Of a DNA stretch of 64,000 nucleotides, positions 61,212-64,000 are shown piece after piece. The notes below the pieces were generated by a model. The model did not search any database, was not told where the DNA came from, and saw nothing but the letters and a program-made list of their open reading frames with translations. Numbering within the stretch: position 1 is the stretch's first letter; the number at the start of each line of letters is the position of its first letter. This DNA comes from Novosphingobium marinum (GTDB lineage Bacteria > Pseudomonadota > Alphaproteobacteria > Sphingomonadales > Sphingomonadaceae): positions 847,508 through 911,507 of the forward strand of contig NZ_JACBZF010000002.1 in the NCBI RefSeq assembly GCF_013408095.1. The letters are read 5' to 3'. The position numbers and the translations under genes are program-made.

Positions 61212-63497
61212 TCAGAATTCGTAGCCGACCGACACACCGTAGGCGCGCGGTTCGCGCGCCGTGGCGAACGACCACAGCCCGGCCACGGTGAAGGCCGTCG
61301 CCGCGCCCCGGTCGTCGAGCAGGTTGCGACCGAAGACGGTCACGTTCGCCTCGCCGTCGCCGACCGGGATCGAGTAGGTGATCGAGGCATCGAGCAGGTT
61401 CTGCTTGTCGGTCCTGACACGCGGATCGTTCGAGGTAAGGACCGTCGTACCCGAATTCTGCACCACCGGGATGCGGGCATCGCGCGAGATCTGCTGGTCG
61501 TACGGATCGATGTACCGATAGCTGCCGTTGAGGCGCAGTTCGCCGGTACCGAGCGGCTGTTCGTAGCTGAAGTTGATCGATGCGGTGATGTCGGGTGCAT
61601 AGATCATGTCCACGGCCGAATAATCGTACGTGTGCAGGCCCGCTTCGACGACGTTACCGTCGGCATCGGTGATCGTGTAGGCTTCCTGGTTCACGAAGCC
61701 CTTGAACTTCGTGTCGAGCAGGCCGAGCGCCGCGCGGATGGTCAGCCGGTCGACCGGCAGGATGGTCATGTCGGCCTCGATGCCCTTGACCTCGGCCGAC
61801 GCTGCGTTCTCGACGATGGTGATGTTGCCGGTCGAGCCGCCCGACTTGGTGATGTTCTGCTGGATGTCGTCGTACTTGGTGAAGAACGCCGCCAGGTTGA
61901 AGATCAGCCTGTTGTCGAGCCACTCGGACTTCAGGCCCACTTCGTAGGAATCGACGGTTTCGGGGTTGAACGGCGTGGTGGCGGAAACGAAGTCGAGACC
62001 GCGACCGCTGAAGCCGCCCGAGCGGTAGCCACGCGACCACGAGGCATAGAACATGAGATCGTCGGTCGGACGAAAGTCGACGCTGACCTTGGGCGTGAAC
62101 TTGCTCCACGATTTCGAGTTGCGACCGAAGTCGGCAAAGGTGCCCGTGGCATCGGGAGCCATCGTCTGCAGCGCCTTCTTGTCCTTCGTCCAGCGTCCGC
62201 CGAAGTTGACGCGGACGGTCGGCAGGACTTCCCAGTTGAAGTCGCCGAAGAACGCGTAGCTCGTGGAATCGCCCACCGTGTACTGGCTGCGATAGAAACC
62301 GCCGCCGAAAAGGTCGGTGTACTGGTCGAGGTTGTAGTGGCTGTCGAAGTAGTAGGCTCCGACGACGTAGTCGAACGTGTCGGAAAATTCCCCGGCGGCA
62401 CGAAGTTCCTGGCTGAACTGGCGATAGTTCGAGGACCTGTCGACGCGGTAGAGGTTTTCGGTCAGGCCATCGACATCCTCGAACGAGGAATCCTCGGATT
62501 CGCGGTAACTGGTGATCGAGGTCAGGCCAACGCCGCCGGCATCGTAGTTCATTTCCAGCGTGACGGCGGGTGACTTGTAAGTCGCCCGGCTAGGATCGCT
62601 GAAGGTGGTATAGAGGTCGGACGTCGTGTTGCGATCGCATTCGATTGGCAGGGCGAACGCGCAGAACAGTTCGCCCGTCCCGGAAATGCTCGACACGCCG
62701 TTGTCGTGCGTCGATTCCTGCTGTTCGACCGTCAGCAGCGCGTCGAACTCGGCAGTCGGCTCGAAGCCGATGGCCACGCCGTAATTCCAGTTCCTGCCAC
62801 CCCCGCGCGGGCTGCCGTCCGCGAAGTAGTCGTAGAACCCGTCCGTCCGCGTATGGAAGCCGAACAGCTTGGCGCTGACCGTGTCGCTGACCGGCACATG
62901 CAGGACGGCTCGGCCGGAGAACGTGTCGAAATTGCCGTATTCGACCTGGAACTTGCCCGAGAACTCGTTCTTGGGACGGGTCCTGCGAATGTTGATGACG
63001 CCGCCGATGGTGTTGCGGCCGAACAGGTTGCCCTGCGGCCCGCGCAGGACTTCGATCGACTCGATATCGAACATGTCCATGAACTGGCCGGTGCTGGTGC
63101 CGATGAAGACGCCGTCCACGACGACCGCGACGGTCGGGTCGAACGACTTCTCGATGTCGGCGAACGAGAGGCCGCGGATCGAGATGTTGGCCGCGGCCGC
63201 GCCCGACACCTGCTGCGTGATCAGGAGGTTCGGTGCCTGTCCCTGCAGGTCCGCGATCTTCGTGGTGCCCATCGATTCCAGCATCGAGGACGAAACAGCG
63301 GTGATCGCGACAGGCGTATCCTGCAGAGATTCCGAGCGGCGCCTGGCCGTCACGACGATATCCTGCAGTCCCGTCTCCCCGGCTTCCGGAGCGCGTGGGG
63401 GCTCTGCCGGTTCGCCCTGGGCCATGGCCGGGGTGGCCAGCAACGCCACCGCCAGAGCGGACGTGCTTATCGCAGCACTACGAATTCCATGAACCAT
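61212..63497 (-). CDS. TonB-dependent outer-membrane receptor
   Basis: 761 residues from MVHGIRSAA (RBS GGGAGGG). Signal peptide to AMAQ, DIVVTARRRSES as TonB-box-like stretch, plug with IEVLRGPQGNLFGRNTIGGVINI, barrel ending GVSVGYEF. A second, distinct receptor, nearer in style to the pesticin/nutrient-uptake group. Its neighbour across 371 nt is a leftward DUF3604 gene, a family often next to TonB receptors in sphingomonads. Frame begins further upstream at 63572 but the ATG with RBS is preferred. Confidence 0.93.
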   Translation of the reverse strand: MVHGIRSAAISTSALAVALLATPAMAQGEPAEPPRAPEAGETGLQDIVVTARRRSESLQDTPVAITAVSSSMLESMGTTKIADLQGQAPNLLITQQVSGAAAANISIRGLSFADIEKSFDPTVAVVVDGVFIGTSTGQFMDMFDIESIEVLRGPQGNLFGRNTIGGVINIRRTRPKNEFSGKFQVEYGNFDTFSGRAVLHVPVSDTVSAKLFGFHTRTDGFYDYFADGSPRGGGRNWNYGVAIGFEPTAEFDALLTVEQQESTHDNGVSSISGTGELFCAFALPIECDRNTTSDLYTTFSDPSRATYKSPAVTLEMNYDAGGVGLTSITSYRESEDSSFEDVDGLTENLYRVDRSSNYRQFSQELRAAGEFSDTFDYVVGAYYFDSHYNLDQYTDLFGGGFYRSQYTVGDSTSYAFFGDFNWEVLPTVRVNFGGRWTKDKKALQTMAPDATGTFADFGRNSKSWSKFTPKVSVDFRPTDDLMFYASWSRGYRSGGFSGRGLDFVSATTPFNPETVDSYEVGLKSEWLDNRLIFNLAAFFTKYDDIQQNITKSGGSTGNITIVENAASAEVKGIEADMTILPVDRLTIRAALGLLDTKFKGFVNQEAYTITDADGNVVEAGLHTYDYSAVDMIYAPDITASINFSYEQPLGTGELRLNGSYRYIDPYDQQISRDARIPVVQNSGTTVLTSNDPRVRTDKQNLLDASITYSIPVGDGEANVTVFGRNLLDDRGAATAFTVAGLWSFATAREPRAYGVSVGYEF

Positions 63498-63868
63498 GAT
63501 TACACCCTCCCTACCAACAATCTTAGTTTTATGGATTTGTAGAATGTCGGAAAATAGAAGGGAACTTAGCAATTTTGTCAGGGGGCGACGGATTTACGAA
63601 ATCTTTGTGCGCTGGCCGAACTCGCGGGATACTGGTGACGACGCGCCCGCTGCCCGGAACTTGAGATCAAGCCCGTGCAATTCACCAACAGGAGCAGACC
63701 GGATCGTCACGACGATGCCCGACCGGTTCCAGTCTCGCTGCGCGGTGTCGCGGACCTGCAAGCCGGGCGCACTGGCCCGACCCGCAGCAGGTCAGGGCTA
63801 GACCGGGTGGTTGCAGGCAACTCGCGACCGGACTGTCGGCATCGCTCGTTCCGCACAGCCCCGAAGGT
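63498..63868. other. Intergenic stretch upstream of the TonB receptor
   Basis: 371 nt without a recognisable gene. It should contain the leftward promoter of the TonB receptor. No copy of the ATGAY-N6-RTCAT motif and no other clear dyad were found. Confidence 0.5.
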
Positions 63869-64000
63869 TCACGGCCTGTACCAGATGGGCGAGCTGTAGG
63901 CGCGGTCCTGCACGGTGCGGGGGACGCGGTCGGGCAGCGTGATGCCGAAGAACTTCATGTCGTGGGTCGTCCAGCGCGGCCGCGGGATCTCGAGCACGCG
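63869..64000 (-). CDS. DUF3604 family protein, C-terminal end only
   Basis: The last 43 codons run in from the right edge: [19 protein letters not shown], then [22 protein letters not shown] and stop. The ending RAYSSPIWY is characteristic of DUF3604 proteins, which are exported and of unknown function. The start lies outside the window. Confidence 0.75.
   Translation of the reverse strand, partial: RVLEIPRPRWTTHDMKFFGITLPDRVPRTVQDRAYSSPIWYRP

Overview
The window looks like a sphingomonad-type alphaproteobacterial chromosome (Sphingomonadales; genus not determinable). Grounds: high GC, a GcrA cell-cycle regulator, large TonB-dependent receptors, a TorF-like porin, and many GTG/TTG starts. 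Its most notable content is a complete coenzyme F420 biosynthesis operon beside an F420-type luciferase-like oxidoreductase, all inside a CoA-dependent catabolic island that appears to be controlled by one TetR-bound DNA motif.

Layout. 1-4.8 kb: conserved genes (a truncated Tes-like radical SAM enzyme coupled to an Lgt-like membrane protein, a cyclophilin, GcrA, an ABC-2 permease, HspQ) and tRNA-Ser(CGA). 5.0-19.2 kb: nitrate assimilation: nasT-nasS (ANTAR antiterminator and nitrate sensor), nrtA-nrtB-nrtC, an outer-membrane porin, nirB-nirD, nasA, cobA. Two RNA leaders, before nrtA and nirB, carry an ANTAR-type hexaloop hairpin overlapping the 5' arm of an intrinsic terminator; a related pair of hairpins precedes the porin gene. 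At 19.2-19.5 kb an IS6-type transposase remnant marks a boundary.

19.6-56.1 kb: catabolic island: MFS transporter, TonB receptor, alkenal-reductase-like MDR enzyme, SDR, P450 and EthD protein; then an APH-like kinase / DUF35 / thiolase-like / SDR / acyl-CoA ligase / acyl-CoA dehydrogenase / SDR / Rieske oxygenase / DUF2889 operon; a crotonase and two acyl-CoA dehydrogenases; a TetR regulator; an SDR / SnoaL / LLM oxidoreductase operon; a leftward ligase/thiolase/SDR/hydratase operon; and a Rieske oxygenase followed by fbiC (cofG-cofH fusion), F420:NADPH oxidoreductase, cofE, cofD and cofC. Seven copies of a 16-bp dyad (ATGAY-N6-RTCAT) sit in the promoter regions of this island, including tetR's own and the one preceding the Rieske-F420 genes. 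The set suggests uptake, oxygenation, CoA activation and beta-oxidation-like breakdown of an alicyclic, terpenoid or steroid-like acid, with F420 made on demand. The substrate is not identifiable from sequence.

56.4-64 kb: a leftward ECF sigma / anti-sigma / subtilisin-like protease / TorF porin unit, a divergent Asp-rich protein with twelve repeats, a second TonB receptor, and the end of a DUF3604 protein. No CRISPR array, rRNA or intact insertion sequence was seen.
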